From: Bolinopsis microptera
Lineage: Eukaryota; Ctenophora; Tentaculata; Lobata; Bolinopsidae
Length of the DNA stretch: 64,000 nucleotides
NCBI RefSeq assembly: GCF_026151205.1
Contig: NC_087084.1
Coordinates: 1,154,312-1,218,311, forward strand
Reading direction: 5' to 3'
Position 1 is the stretch's first letter. Every line of letters starts with the position of its first letter. Below the pieces are notes generated by a model. The model was not told the origin of the DNA and did no database searches. It was given only the letters and a program-made list of their open reading frames with translations. Positions 1 through 12,316 of the stretch are shown here, piece by piece. Both the position numbers and the translations under genes were made by a program.

Positions 1-3000
1 TCATCGACAATGAAGCTCAAGATAAAAGAAGGCCCATTTTCCCAAGAGTCGAAAACTCCCAAAATTGTACAGCTTCGCCACATGATATGGAAAATTTTTC
101 TTTATAAACACTGAATTGAAACGAATCACGGGGTTATAGACCATATTATGACTGTCACAATGGTAGTCTGTAAAAGCCCACTCTTTTGACCCTTTTCCCA
201 AAAAATGACTCTTATGCTTCAACTTTTAAAAAAGAAAAAAGGGAAAAGGGGTTTTTCCCTCTAGAAAGTGACACTTTTTCTCAATGGTGAAAAAGAGCTT
301 CAAAAAATAAAATCATTTTTCTTCTGTATTCGAATGCACCCAGCTTTCTTTGCTTTTATGAAAACCCCCAGCTTTCCCAAAACACTTCAGTATGATTGTC
401 TAAAAAGTCCAAAAGCGAGAAAACTATGACCACCACAAGCTCACACAACTCCAACAAAAAAAAACGATTTAAAATTGTCCCCCAACTCGGAACTCATGCC
501 CAAACCACAGAGCTCACAAAACTTCAAAAAAGAACGATCTCAAAAGTCTTTAAACCCTTTTGGCATCTATGAAAAACCCCTGAACGCAATGAAAAAAAAG
601 GAGAAAAAAGGGGTTTGGGGGAAAAAGGCCGGCGCGCACAATGACAGATAAAAAAAGAAAAGGGCCCAAAAGAAAAGCGACGCACTGTTTTTCCTCTCAA
701 AAAAGCTGGGAAACCAAAAAATCTCAGAAAATTTGCTCTCCCTTTTCCCTTCAAAAACATGGGCCCCCCCCCCAATATGGCGGGTTTAACAAAAAACTCC
801 ACCAAACCACTCTCCCATTTTTTAAATCAAAATCATTCACGGTCTCCAGCTACATCATTTTAAAACTGCTTATTCCCCCCCACGACATTTAAATTTCCCA
901 ACAGTTATTTTGTTAATAGAAAAAAATAAACTTGCTTCCCTTTAAATGAATACAGAACTTTCTAAAATCCCCTCCCAAAACTACACTCTACCCCCACCGC
1001 ATGACTCCCGTCATCTTATGGGGGCACAGGATCAAATGAACAATATTAAAATAACCTTGCTGCTAAACCCTTTTAGGTTCCCCTTTCATCTTCTAATCCT
1101 TTTCATCCCAAAAAACACCCCCAAACTACAAAACCCAAAAAAAAAACCCTTGGTTTTCCCTTAAAATTCTCCTTACCAACGGGTTTTATTTCCTACTTTG
1201 GATTGGGACTTTGTTTTTTTTTTTTTTTTTTTTCCTCATGGCTCCAAATTTTTGGCTGAAATTGAAACTTAACTGCTTTAAAATAAATGCACCCCCTGCC
1301 GGGTTTTTTGGAAACTCCCCTTTTTTCTAAATCCCCAAAAACTGTCTCTCCAAATAAACATTTTTACTGCTTCATGGGAACCTTCTGCTTGCCAGTCACC
1401 CCGCATGAACCTTCTACCCTGCATAACTTTTTCTTTTGGGGGGGACCAGCCCGGGTGCCCCCCAAAGGCTTAAAAAGGCTTTCTCCGGGCCCCCTTGACA
1501 TCACTTTTAAATCCCCTAAAAAAACCCCCCTTTTTGATCCAAAGACGAAAAAATTTGGGTGAAGACTTTCCGTGCTAAAATGCGAGAGTCCCCGAATATG
1601 CGTTTTTTTTAAATGTCACAACCCTTTTCTTCCGTAAAGGGTGTTTTTTAAAGGGCCCAAAGGTTACCTTAATTTAAAGCTCAAATTTTCCCTTCGGTTA
1701 TTTTGACCAGATAATAATGGATTTGTAAACTTTTCCAAAAAGTTTTTTAAAAAGCGTGGAAATTTTTCCCCCCTATAGATGTAAATGAAATGTTGGGGGG
1801 CATCAGGTAAATCTCCCATCCCCCCTTTAGCCAAACCCCACCAAGCCGCTTATTATCCCAATCATTCCATTTATAAAAAATTTTTTCCCCTTTTCCTGCG
1901 GGGGGTCAAAGTTGTATTAAAGGCCCTTTTAAAAAATGTTCCCCATTCCCAAACCCGACAGAAAAATTTCATTCAGCTCCCTCGTAAACTTTCGAGTCGG
2001 GGATTTTTGCTGTCCGTATAAAGTAAAGGGTTTTGGGAAAGTCGTTGTAATGTCTGATGTTTTTAACCTGATAAATGTTTTTAAAATTTTTAGTATGGCT
2101 TAAGAAAAAAAAATCCTTTTTTTAAGAAAAGTTTACTTTCCCATGATTTTTATTTAAAAAAAAATTACGATGGTGTAAAACAGTTTTTTTTGGGTGTACA
2201 GGGAAAGATGGGCCCTGTTTTTGTTTCATGTCAAAATTAGAAATTTTTTTTATCAAAAAGTCACAACGGGGTTTCCTACTGTGTTTTGCCCTTTTTTAGT
2301 CTTGCCAAACCCAAAAAAATTATCCACTGAGAAAAATTTTGACGGTTTAAAAACCTTTCATGGGGCTTTTTCACCTGGGGCCCGGGTAGTTAAAACCCGT
2401 TCCTTTCCTTTTGGGAATGCCGGGCTTTCGAAGGGCCCTTTTCATTTCCTGATTATTTCCTCTGGGGAAAGGGGCATTCAAATGCAGCAAAAAAAAAGAT
2501 CTCATTAAGAAAAAAAAATTTCCCAAACTCTCCTTTTAAAAAATTACGCTTTAAAGCCCAAAATTTTACTCTAAGCAAGAAAGTACGCTCAAAACCCCGA
2601 GTATATATTTTAAAATGCAGAACTGGAATTTAACGTGATCAGCTACTTTGTTGCATTGCAAATCCCCAGCGCCCAAAAATTCTAGAATATGGACGGTTCA
2701 AAAACATTAAAACCGGGGAGGGCCCCCTCGAATTTTTACCAGTGCAACATGGATCCGCTTCAAAATAAAAATTGAGCTTATTTAAAATTTTTGAAAAAAA
2801 ATGAAAAGGGGACCCAGCTTTTCTTTTTTGAAGATCAAGAACGATTTGGGATTGCTATGGTGAAAAAAATAAGGAAATTTTTCTTGGTTCTTAACATTCC
2901 CTTTTAAAAGACTTGGTTACTCAGTTTCCCGGGTATTCTAAATTAATGGGTTCCCGGAACCTACGGGGGGAATTTTTAAGTGAAATAAGGTGGTTTAGGA

Positions 3001-3660
3001 AGCCGAGCAATTAAAATGGACCCTTTTCATTTGCTGGCGCATGTTCGGGCCGCTACGTCCGCAAAAAATTCCCATCTTATCTGATTGAGGGGGTCAGGGT
3101 TGGGCATGGGGGGGGCGGTTTTGGGTCATTTTGTAAAATGAGTTTGGGGGCCCCTGGGGTCCCCCACCTTTTACCCCCCGCTTCAAAGTAGTAGGGCTCC
3201 CATAAAAAGGTGAGGTCCCATCGAGGAATAAAGGGAATTTATTGATAAGTATGTTACAAATCATTTTCCAACCCTTTTAAGAAATCCCGGGGGTTCACCA
3301 AAAATTATCAAGCTTTAGCCCGCACTCCCCCACAAAAACAAGGGGAAAAAAGGTGGTAAAGACAATATGCCCCTTTTTTGGAAATTTCCCAAAACCCCTT
3401 TCCCGAGGTTTTCAAAAAATTTTCTTTAAGGAAAACAAGAAAATGGTGACAAAAAAGTCAAAAAACAACCAAAATTTTGTGCAGTGGGGGGGAAACCCAA
3501 AATTGAGGCCCCTAAACTGCGACTAAAAGGGTGTCCCTCCCAAAAGTAAACCGGGGAGGAAAAAAAAATTTCTACCCATCGGCTTCTACTCCCCTTTTAT
3601 ACAAGGGAAATTTGGGTGTTCAAAATTTTTATTTAAACCCTGGGATTTTGGGTTTAAATT
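1..3660. other. Homopolymer-rich, probably low-quality sequence; no gene supported
   Basis: This stretch is full of runs of 4-12 identical bases (A, C, G and T alike, for example C runs near 765 and a T run near 1,217). Short ORFs on either strand translate to Lys/Pro/Phe/Gly-rich peptides with no recognisable domain. The texture stops abruptly near 3,660-3,800, where normal sequence with recognisable protein similarity starts. This suggests a poorly resolved read or assembly end rather than real biology. The missing 5' part of the helicase remnant that follows could lie here in garbled form, but I could not identify it. Confidence 0.6.
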
Positions 3661-3689
3661 AAAGTTAAATTTTTGATGCCCCCCAAAAA

Positions 3690-6160
3690 ATGAAAAAAGG
3701 TTTGTGGCCGCTTTGAAAGATGGTTAATAAAAATATTACAGCCGAGCAATAAGAACTCTAAAGAAGCCCTTAGACAGCTTGGTAATACTTTTTTAAATTC
3801 TAGGTCCGTCTCCGTCCAAGAAGCTATTTTTCGATGTCTGCCCCAGTTGAGTCTCTCCCATTTCAAACCTTCGGTTCTTTTCATTCCCTTCTGACATGCC
3901 AGGGGATAGACATGGCATTTGTCAAACCCTCGTTCTACCCCTACAACAGCTGCCAGATGATTCAGAAGATGTGTTCCATAACTCGCTTCTTGACAATAAC
4001 CTCAATCGTCCTGATGATTTAGAGTCGATCTGCTGGGCTGAATTTGCTTCCTTATACGTTCGGTTAGACAGAAACGTACTTCTAAAAACAGGACACAAAG
4101 TAATTACTCATAAATCTAATCTTGGCCAGATGATAAGGCGAGACTCGCCTCAAGTTATCAGAAGTAATAAAAAGTCTCGCACAAAGGAGCCTGAAAAGTA
4201 TTACTATTCGAAACTGTGTTTGTACTTTCCGTGGAGAAAGGAAGCTGATCTTATTGGCTCCTTTGCCACTTATCAAGAGTCATTTGCTGAGAATGTTGGA
4301 TGCCATGAACCCAACATCAAAAGTTTGAACAATTTGACGACGACACTCTGCAAAAAATGGAAGCTGAAATAAGACAAGAGATCAAAGATTCACTTCTTGA
4401 TGACAATAAAAGGAAGTTCTTGATGGTAGGCATCTCTTCAATCATCCCTTTGAAGGTATTGATATATCGAAGGAGGAAGAGAAGTCAGTGTTCAACGTCA
4501 CTTATAAGGAGCCCATTGTCTCTGATGACAGTACCAGCAAATGGTCACCAGTCTCAATGATACAACAGCGCGAACTCTTCAACATTGTAGATCATCACTC
4601 TTCCCGGGTTGCACAGGGTCACAAGGTCAATCAGCTTCTTCATTTTGTTAGTGGTGCTGGCGGAGTAGGTAAAAGTTTCCTCAAAAATGTTATGCGCTCC
4701 TGCATCTCACGCAAGTTCCCAGACAGTATTATTAAACCTAGGGTTGCTGTTGCAGCTAGCACTGGTTGTTGCTGCAGCTCTCATTGACGGTCAAACTGTT
4801 CACCAACTCCTTCAGTTAGATTGTCAAGAGGGCGGAAGAATCCAACCTAAACCACTTAATCCAAAAAAGAAGATGCAGATGAGGAGGTTCTTTCATGCAT
4901 GTAAGGTATATCATTATAGATGAAGTGTCCATGGTGGGTACACAAACCTCAACCAGATCAATTCACGTTGAATGAAATATTTGGGGTTCCTCCTGAAACC
5001 ACAATCTTTGGGGGAATCAACGTTATCTCAGTGGTGACCTTCATCAGATTCTGCGGTTCAACAACTATGGTTTGAGACTAAAGGTATCGCTGCTCTTGGG
5101 CCTAACATTTTGGAAGGATTCAATTACATTATCTGAGTAAAGGACATAGTAGAGCAAAGGGTGACAGTCAGTTCACGGAACTCTGTCACAGGGCTTAGGG
5201 TAGGAGAGCACACCCAGAGGATATTGAGTTACTGAGTTCAAGGGTTGTGGAAAAGCAGCCTAAACCTGCTGAAATCATGGACTCAATGGTCATTTATCCA
5301 ACCAATAGGGCAGTGCAACAGTCACAATCAGGAGTTGCATTCCAAGAATTGAGCAAACCTCTTCAATAGTTAACGTTGTTGCTCAAGACAGATTCTCCAA
5401 TGAAGTTTTCAACAATCTTCCAATTTGGCGACAAAGTTTATGACAAAATGAACAAGAAAACCCCAAGATTACACGACTGACGATGTGAACAAAACTGCTG
5501 GGTTACCAACTTCATTAAATATTGGTCCAGGAGCTAGGGTCATGGTGCGTGTTAATATCGGACACCCCTGACAAAATTGTAAACGGTGTGGACTGGACTG
5601 TCCACAGTTTCCAACTCCAAAATGGCAAAACTGTCAAGGACGGTTCATGCAGTGCTAGAGACATTCGGCACGTTAATGTTATGTTCGATGATGTTAACGT
5701 CGGCAGAACCATAAACATCATTGTGACAATTTCTGCGCTAACAATTGCACCAAGGTTGGCACTGTTCCAATAAAGCCGTGGAAATGGAATTTATCTCCAA
5801 AAAGAATAGTAAAACGTGGCTCAAACGCTATCAAATTCCATGGTTCTCTCTTGGGCCTGCACTGTTCACAAAGTTCAGGGTTTGACTTTGAACAAAGCAT
5901 ATGTATTCCTCGCTGGAGCATCAAAAGGTCACTCATGGCAGTCAGGCAAGGCATACCACTGCTATCTCTAGATTAACATCTCTCCTTGGTCTGCACTTCA
6001 TATCTTTTGACCCCAGGCAAATTCGCACATCTAAGAAAGTTGTAGATGAGTATGCTCGACTACGTGATGTTCCTAAATTTTGTGTTGTCCTCCAAGGTCA
6101 TAATGTTCCTGCAGCTACTTGTGAAGAAGTTTTAATAATGAGTTCCCATACCATCTGATC
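3690..6160 (+). pseudogene. Helitron-like Rep/PIF1 helicase remnant, many frameshifts
   Basis: The forward translation, hopping between frames, follows the order of a Helitron/PIF1 superfamily 1 helicase. Near 3,770-3,900 there is a piece with FLN and VSVQEA, resembling the segment upstream of Helitron helicases. At 4,190-4,290 comes an EPEKYYYSKLCLYFPWR stretch. The Walker A motif GAGGVGKS is at about 4,650-4,680. An equivalent of GQTVHQLLQL is at about 4,790, and Walker B IIIDEVSMV at about 4,911-4,935. A GDLHQI-type motif III is near 5,035, a GARVMVR segment near 5,530, and the C-terminal VHKVQGLTLNKAYV and ISRLTSLLGLHFISFDP at 5,865-6,015. At least five frame changes and internal stops make it non-functional as read. 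Some breaks could be sequencing errors, given the poor stretch upstream. No Rep nuclease motif or Helitron terminus was found, so a stand-alone PIF1-type gene of another element remains possible. Confidence 0.75.
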
Positions 6161-6780
6161 CCATCACTCTTCCCTGCAGTAACCCATTTAATGTTTCATC
6201 TTCTCCGCACAAGACCATCATCACCTCGCCTGCTGTATTAAAACGCCACATTCCTTTTTCTCCATTAGCGGATCTTACGAAGAAACATTTCAAGTCTACC
6301 TCATTATATTCTCCGCTCTCTATGATGTCTCCACAGCCTTCTACTGGTCTCAAACGTCCTTTACCAAACTCTCCTCAAGATCCAGCAAGTCCACTTCTAA
6401 GTAAACATCTCAAAACGACAAAGTCTCTTTCTCCTTTATGCAATGCAGATGTGGTCAACAATCCGGTTATGCAAATTCCTACCAGTTATCCAACACGTTA
6501 CTCTCTGAACCTGTTGGCAGGGCTCATGTCATTGATTTTTTGGGTCATCCTCAATCGGCAGAAACTGCAACTTTATTTACAATCTTTGGGATTCTCAGTC
6601 AATGCCTCCTTTGCTAATATCCAGGTTAATTCCAGTTGTGGTTACATCGCCTCTAGAGTCATTTCTAAACGAAGTCCTTCCTTTCGACAGGCCAGTCATG
6701 GTTTCACGCATCACTATTCGACTGTAACTATTGGGGAGCCTCGGATTTTGAACAGACATAGGTGCACTAGGTAATCATGC
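6161..6780 (+). pseudogene. Unrecognised coding-like tail after the helicase
   Basis: An open frame at 6,322-6,774 encodes a Pro/Ser-rich linker (SPQPSTGLKRPLPNSPQDP) followed by a more structured piece with NIQVNSSCGYIASRVI. A neighbouring frame at about 6,505-6,590 reads as SEPVGRAHVIDFLGHPQ, so the segment probably contains a frameshift. It may be a C-terminal accessory domain of the same mobile element, since a Cys in an NSSCGY context recalls cysteine-peptidase-like folds. I cannot name the family. Confidence 0.3.
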
Positions 6781-9299
6781 TCTTAATATTTCCGGCACAA
6801 GTCCCGTATTCCTTTCAGAAACTAATTGCCTTGATCTTATTCCTATTTACTCGCTCCATTTTCACAATTTATATTTATACATAGAAATGATTATCTTTCC
6901 AATGTAGAACCTCCCATAGTAAGTCTACGTTTAAAGCCCGCATCATACACCTTTGGATAAGTTTAAGTCTAACGCACAGGTCCTCCCCAACCTTATTTAT
7001 AGTTAATACAGACGATGGTCATGGCGTTCATTGGATACTGTTATTTTAGAAATTGGCCTCTGCGCATTCCCCATCTCATGAACTGTAATTTCACCCTCGG
7101 CATTGTGAATGTTAGCCCCTTGCACTTATAAATAATCTTACATTCTAATTCTTATTTACTGTCACCAATAATTTCTAACAATCACGAACACCACTCACCC
7201 CATTCCTATCCTAGAACTTTCACAACACCATACCAGTGCTGTTGTAACGTGACTCTTGCGGTGTCACAGTGTAGTCAGCCTTACATTCTTACACTCGAGG
7301 TTCTGATTACACAGGTAATACAGTCGCGTTTTTTAAAGCAATAATCTTTTTTGTCGCCTATAATAATGCTTCACATTGAGAATACTAATTAGTTTCAATT
7401 ACTTATTCACCGTTATTGGTTAAAATTGCCAAAAAAAATCAGTAGTAATATTTCATTGCACCATAGTTCCTCCTAACATTATTCGTTTTCAGGAAGTTAG
7501 ACGTACAACAGGACACTGAAGTTTAAGACACAAGCTATAACAACAATTATAACATTGCATATTACTACTATTCTACAATTTAACCAACATTATCTTATAT
7601 AATTATATCTACTTTAATTTATGCTCTCCACAATTAACCAATTTCTATTATCACATTAGCAATAAATGACATGCACATACTACATTTTCATTTAACTTGC
7701 ACTCTAACTTTACATTTGTTTTCTGCAACTATTAATCGATATACTTTTGTTACCTTATACTTTCAATATGTCATAAATGTCACGTTATTATCTCATTATA
7801 TAACTTTAAACCCCTGTAATACCTCAGTTATCAGATAAGATTGGATGCATTATCATATGTTTGCAAAGAGGTTCGTCCGAGCAATTTACCCGTGGGATTG
7901 TCACGTGCTAACGGAAACTGAGAAGAGTGGTTAACTGCGTGTGGTTATTGTACCTCATCATCAACTGTTCTCAGGCTAATTACCTCACCTCATTCTCTAC
8001 ATGACGTAAAAGGGAAGGTGTTTTTATACTTTTTCATATAATAATACAATTATTATGTGCATTATGCTAAGTTTTCTCCAGTTTTCATTCCGGATTGCTT
8101 CAACACTTCTGATTTAATGTATCTGAAATATTACGCACGGCACAATCACAACTATTTCCTTTTCAGATCAGTTACTTGCTTTTTTCCAGTTTTCACATTC
8201 ACAACTGTCGACAGTTCCTTGCATGCCAAAGGCTCACTTATAGAAACAAATGCCGTCCTCGAATCAGCCCTCCTTGACAGTTAACTTTATCACATCACAA
8301 TTCATGAAATGGTTCGTAAATTCAACATTACTCGACAAGACTGTCACCCTTGATTCCGAAGTAATATAATATACCTTTTTGAACCTACATTAGTGACATA
8401 ATCTGTCGATCACATGACCAACTAATTGAATAATCAACTGATTTCAGAGCAGCTGTGAACACAATTTTGTCAGCACCAATTGGAAACATAACGCACACCA
8501 TCGGCTGCTGATTGAGTGATATTACTTCCTTCTTCACAGATCTACAAATCTTCTACTTTACACTAACCTAGCAAGACAATGTTATTAACACTCCATCATA
8601 ATTCATACTGAACTAATTAACATACTGAACAGTGAGATTTGAATTCCAATAATTGGTATCATTGAAGTATGACTATAAAACATTATTCAACCTTGTATAA
8701 CCACTAATTTGAAAGTGGAAGAGAGGGACCAGTTCTAAGCACAACATGATAATAATATGTTCTCTTCCTTATTTATCCATTCCTATTTCACCGCAACCTA
8801 GATTATATCGTGTATTAATTTTCTCTGGCACAGAGTTGCGCGTTGTTATGGCAACTTTGATCTTAACGTTTGCGGAGGGACAACATTCAAATCTACACGC
8901 GATATTTCAGAATACAGCCGCGCGGCTTATCCGTAAAATTAATTAAATTACCTCCACGCGCGCTGTGACTGGACAACATTCACTTTATTTATTCATATTT
9001 TCTTCGATGCACAGATATTTTGATCCCCTAACATCGACAGACATCAGGAAACTAGCGGCAACTCCTAACTTGAGCTAATTAACAATTATATCAAGCTGGT
9101 CCGGTCAACTCTACTTCATACATCATACTTTCATTGTGATTGTCTTTTATTTGGGTTTCTGTAACCATACAGTTAGTCAATTAACTTTAAGCCAATTCAC
9201 GTGACACCAGAAACAAAACAATTAATTGAAGGCCAAGGTATGATAAAATTTTGACATTTGGTACAAGTGGATGGAAATCTAGCGTCCGCCAACAGTCGA
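6781..9299. other. AT-rich non-coding stretch
   Basis: No ORF with recognisable similarity, no RNA gene and no strong repeat was seen. The short ORFs at 8,057-8,284 and 8,746-8,946 look like chance frames. Remnants of a large DNA element downstream of the helicase cannot be excluded. Confidence 0.5.
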
Positions 9300-9835
9300 A
9301 CAAACGGGCGCAATTCTTGTTAAAACGGCATTTTTATCGGTTTTGTTGATATTACGTAGGTAGTGTTTAGTGCGAGCTACATTTTAATCGGTTGTATCTT
9401 CGGTTGTTATGGATATTTTTGATTTGATAAGAACTGACTGCAAAAAAATATAAAACTACTACATAGTAGCTTCATCCCTGTTACCACGGGCTTTCTAAGT
9501 CTTTTCTAGTCTCCATTATAATTCAAAGAATTATTTCTGCTGTATGCTCAATGCTGTACGATTGCCCACGTGCAAATTAGGTAAACAAATAGAAGTTGAA
9601 AAGTAACCATGGTAACGAGGTTTGTTACACGCACGTGCACGTGAAAAGATTTGTGAGCGACATTTTGATCGGTTTTGACGTAATTGCGTTGCGTTTAGTG
9701 CGAAATACATTTTAATCGGCTGTAATACAGCCGCTGTATCTTCGGTCGTGACGCGGATATTTTTTGATGCGATAAAAACTTACTATCAAAGGATACTATT
9801 ACCTTCCTCCCTGTGACCACGGGTTTTCTAGTAGT
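9300..9835. repeat. Two degenerate direct repeats, ~330 bp apart
   Basis: Blocks at about 9,360-9,500 and 9,660-9,830 share the order: TTTAGTGCGA, ACATTTTAATCGG, a TGTATCTTCGGT segment, GGATATTTTTGAT, GATAA, then CCCTGT followed by ACCACGGG and TTTTCTAGT. The copies differ by many substitutions and one short insertion. They look like an old local duplication of non-coding DNA. Confidence 0.5.
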
Positions 9836-9837
9836 AG

Positions 9838-9955
9838 TAATATATAATACATAGTTGGAGGCGGTCCGTGTAGGCCATATAAACTGTTCTTTCAGCTACA
9901 CATTTTGATATACATATACATATATTATCATCGAAAGAAAAAAGTGGTCACTTTC
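9838..9955 (+). repeat. Dispersed repeat, copy 1 (GTTGGAGGCGGTCCGTGTAG family)
   Basis: This shares an almost identical core (GTTGGAGGCGGTCCGTGTAG, then TATAAACTGTTCTTTCAGCT, a TATACATATACATA tract and CGAAAGAAAAAAGTG) with 45,175-45,316. Two copies 35 kb apart show a dispersed short element. No inverted ends were recognised. Confidence 0.65.
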
Positions 9956-10116
9956 ATAATTGAATATAGTACTGGATACCACCCCTCGTCAAAATTAGAA
10001 TTAAAAATTAGATGTTGCACCAGGACATTAACTCATTTAACTCATCACTGCATGGCTGATTAAAAGTTGGGAAGTAAATTCAACAACTTGAAACTTAATC
10101 TCCATTAGCAAATTCA

Positions 10117-10335
10117 CAGGCACTAAGTGAACTGGTAGCATGCTGTACAATAACTCAATAACACCCAGTACCAGAGTAGCAAGTATACAGGCACTAAGTG
10201 AACTACTACTAGAGTACTAGTAGCATGCTGTACAATAATATTAATACCCAGTACCAGAGTAGCAAGTATACAGGCACTAAGTGTACTGGTATAATGGTAG
10301 CAGCTAGCAGCAGTTAGCAGCAGTTAGCAGCAGTT
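10117..10335 (+). repeat. Three-copy tandem repeat (71-83 bp) plus GCAGTTA microrepeat
   Basis: The string CAGGCACTAAGTG starts copies at 10,117, 10,188 and 10,271. Each is followed by ACTGGTAGCATGCTGTACAA-like and CCCAGTACCAGAGTAGCAAG sequences. The array ends in short AGCAGTT repeats at about 10,303-10,335. No coding content. Confidence 0.7.
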
Positions 10336-10363
10336 TCTTTGCACTTTAGTCTCCCTGTGGCCG

Positions 10364-10545
10364 GGGACCCCAGTCTATTATAAAGTTATAATTATGCTAT
10401 GTTCATAATACTAATCATATAAACCGAATAGAGATTTGGCGGAATGACAGTGGACAGGCTGAGCGCCGCCCAATAAAGCCTGTCATTCCGCCGAATCTTT
10501 ATTGTTTATGAACATTGCACTTATAGCCTGGGGTCTACGGTTTTC
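10364..10545. repeat. Head-to-head pair of a dispersed GC-rich element
   Basis: A plus-strand copy (GGGGACCCCAG, then TATGTTCATAA, GGCGGAATGACAG and GGCTGAGCGCCGCCCA, 10,364-10,482) meets a minus-strand copy (10,483-10,545), forming an imperfect palindrome. Other copies lie at 10,962-11,031, 45,679-45,722, 52,071-52,139 and 52,920-52,998. Confidence 0.7.
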
Positions 10546-10682
10546 TTAGTATTTAGCGTTTAGTGCTGCTAATGAGCTAACTTATCAGCTGGCGTATTTG
10601 TCCGACGAGATTCCTGAGAGTGAGAGTTGACACCACCACTAAAGCTGAAACCCAAATTGTTGCTCCGCGCTGGGATGATGAT

Positions 10683-10840
10683 TAATCACCCTACACTCGA
10701 CTGTCACATGACATTTTCAACCCGTTTTGGCCCTGGAAGACTATTTGAAACCCTCACCCTCTAATCCGCTCCCAACCCAACCCTGTAGAAAAACTAAAAG
10801 ATCGAGTGGAGAGTGATTTAGCACGCTGTGGCCCCGGCCA
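10683..10840 (+). repeat. Dispersed telomere-like-repeat element, copy 1 (diverged)
   Basis: It contains CTACACTCGACTGTCACATG, a TTTTCAACCCGTTTT segment, GAAACCCTCACCCTC and CCCAACCCAACCCTG, and ends in GAGTGATTTAGCACGCT. The same order is found at 52,139-52,516 and, inverted, at 59,107-59,271. In this copy the telomere-like units are degenerate. Confidence 0.55.
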
Positions 10841-10961
10841 GATTTAACAAACAGCAGGTATCGTGACGTGAATCTATTATAATGGTACGTGACACACAGG
10901 TGTGGTGGATACTGTGATTCGTGCGTTCTTTAAGTTTACTACTTGAGCTAGAGCTTATTTA

Positions 10962-11031
10962 CTGGGCGGCGCTCAGCCTGTCATTCTGCCATATCTTTTA
11001 TATGAACACCAAATCCTGAGGTCCCCGGGTA
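10962..11031 (-). repeat. Dispersed GC-rich element, minus-strand copy
   Basis: This is the reverse complement of the element described at 10,364-10,545 (GGGCGGCGCTCAGCCTGTCA, then a TATGAACA segment and GGTCCCCGGG), with a few substitutions. Confidence 0.65.
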
Positions 11032-11605
11032 AAAGGTTATTTAACCTTTATAAAACAGACAGAGTGGGTGACTCTGATATTCCTTTGCTTTTCTTTGCTC
11101 TCTAGAACGACAATATAGTATGTAACAGTTTCTACAATCTACATACGTCCTTAGTCCTTAACTGGGCGAGTAGACAGTGAGCTACCAGCTAACTAATGGT
11201 ATTGCCATTGGGACTGCTGCAAAGTAACGATATACTGGTCTTTCTGAATAGTGAGTTACTAGTTCACTAATGGTATTGGGACAGCACGGTGATATTGACC
11301 CCAGGCAAAGAGCTGCACCGCATATGCACGATCAGAGATGCACTGGTTCAGCATGGTGACAAAGTTCTCAGACATCTTGTTGTTGAGTTTTAATGCTCTC
11401 GTGAGTAAGTTGAAGTAAAGCACTTAGTTCAAAATATTTCAGCTTCTCACGAGACTTAACCAAGTGTTAATCTTAGGCAGACTCCAGGATGTATTATAAC
11501 TTACTCAAATGTACAAATTCATAGAATTTGGTTATAAAGATATTTGTGCACAATGCAGTATGCATATTCGACACACGACACATTATTTTTCATTTTACTG
11601 ATGTC
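11032..11605. other. Non-coding upstream region of the receptor gene
   Basis: No ORF or repeat of note. Two short similar pieces with 'actaatggtattg' occur near 11,190 and 11,268. It may contain upstream regulatory DNA of the gene beginning at 12,015, but no promoter motif can be asserted. Confidence 0.35.
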
Positions 11606-11607
11606 CC

Positions 11608-11838
11608 TCTCGCCCCATTTACCACCCCATTTACCACCCCATTCACCACCCCATTTACTAGCCCATTAACCACCCCATTTACTACCCCATTTACCACCCC
11701 ATTTACTAACCCCTTTTACCATCCCATTTACCACCCCATTTACCACCCCATTTACCACCCCACTTACCACCCCATTTACCACCCCATTTACCACCCCATT
11801 TACCACCCCATTTACCACCCCATTTACCACCGCATTTC
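11608..11838 (+). repeat. 12-bp tandem repeat (CCCATTTACCAC)n
   Basis: About 19 copies of a 12-bp unit CCCATTTACCAC, with scattered variants early in the array (CCCATTCACCAC, CCCATTAACCAC) and a perfect run late. It gives an open frame of PFTT/YHPI repeats only because 12 is divisible by three, so it is not taken as a gene. Confidence 0.9.
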
Positions 11839-12014
11839 AATAAGACACCCAGCTGATATCCGGGGATATCATTACATTCATAGATTATTCGATATCTGAT
11901 AATATAGCTCTTCTATTGATTATTTAACTGTCGTTATTTGCTATATAATGTGGCCTATTTTCCAGTGTAGTTTTTAGAATTATAACGGAGGTTTTCAACG
12001 TATCATTTCGTATC

Positions 12015-12078
12015 ATGCGGATAATCTTGCTGCTGTCCCTTCTGTTCATTGAAAATGCTGCTGAGGATCTAGATGAAG
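12015..12078 (+). CDS. Receptor gene exon 1: signal peptide
   Basis: An ATG at 12,015 opens 21 codons reading MRIILLLSLLFIENAAEDLD and one more Glu. This is a short basic n-region, a Leu/Ile-rich core and a small-residue site (Asn-Ala-Ala), as in a secretory signal peptide. The exon ends GAAG with donor GTAGGA at 12,079, leaving phase 1. The next exon in the same phase begins at 12,317, so the mature protein would start close to the exon junction. The phase agreement with four other exon types downstream (all 1-1) is the main support. Transcription start and upstream 5' UTR exons cannot be seen. Confidence 0.65.
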
Positions 12079-12316
12079 GTAGGATCACCATGGTTTTTAC
12101 ATAATTTATATTGTTAGCAGTCAAATAATATCTTAAAATAATATTTGTATTTTGTAGTCGATTGAACCATGAAATGGACAATCAATCTAGTATATTCATA
12201 ACACTACAATCGTCGAGTAATTTCTATAATTGATAATATTTTACTCGTGATATTGTTATCTACCAGCTGATGTACTGTAATCTGCTTTTAGATGATAACG
12301 TGGTTTATAACAACAG

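Noticed and set aside
11528-11899. Protein with PFTT/YHPI repeats
   Set aside because: It is a translation of the 12-bp tandem repeat, with no domain and no splice context.
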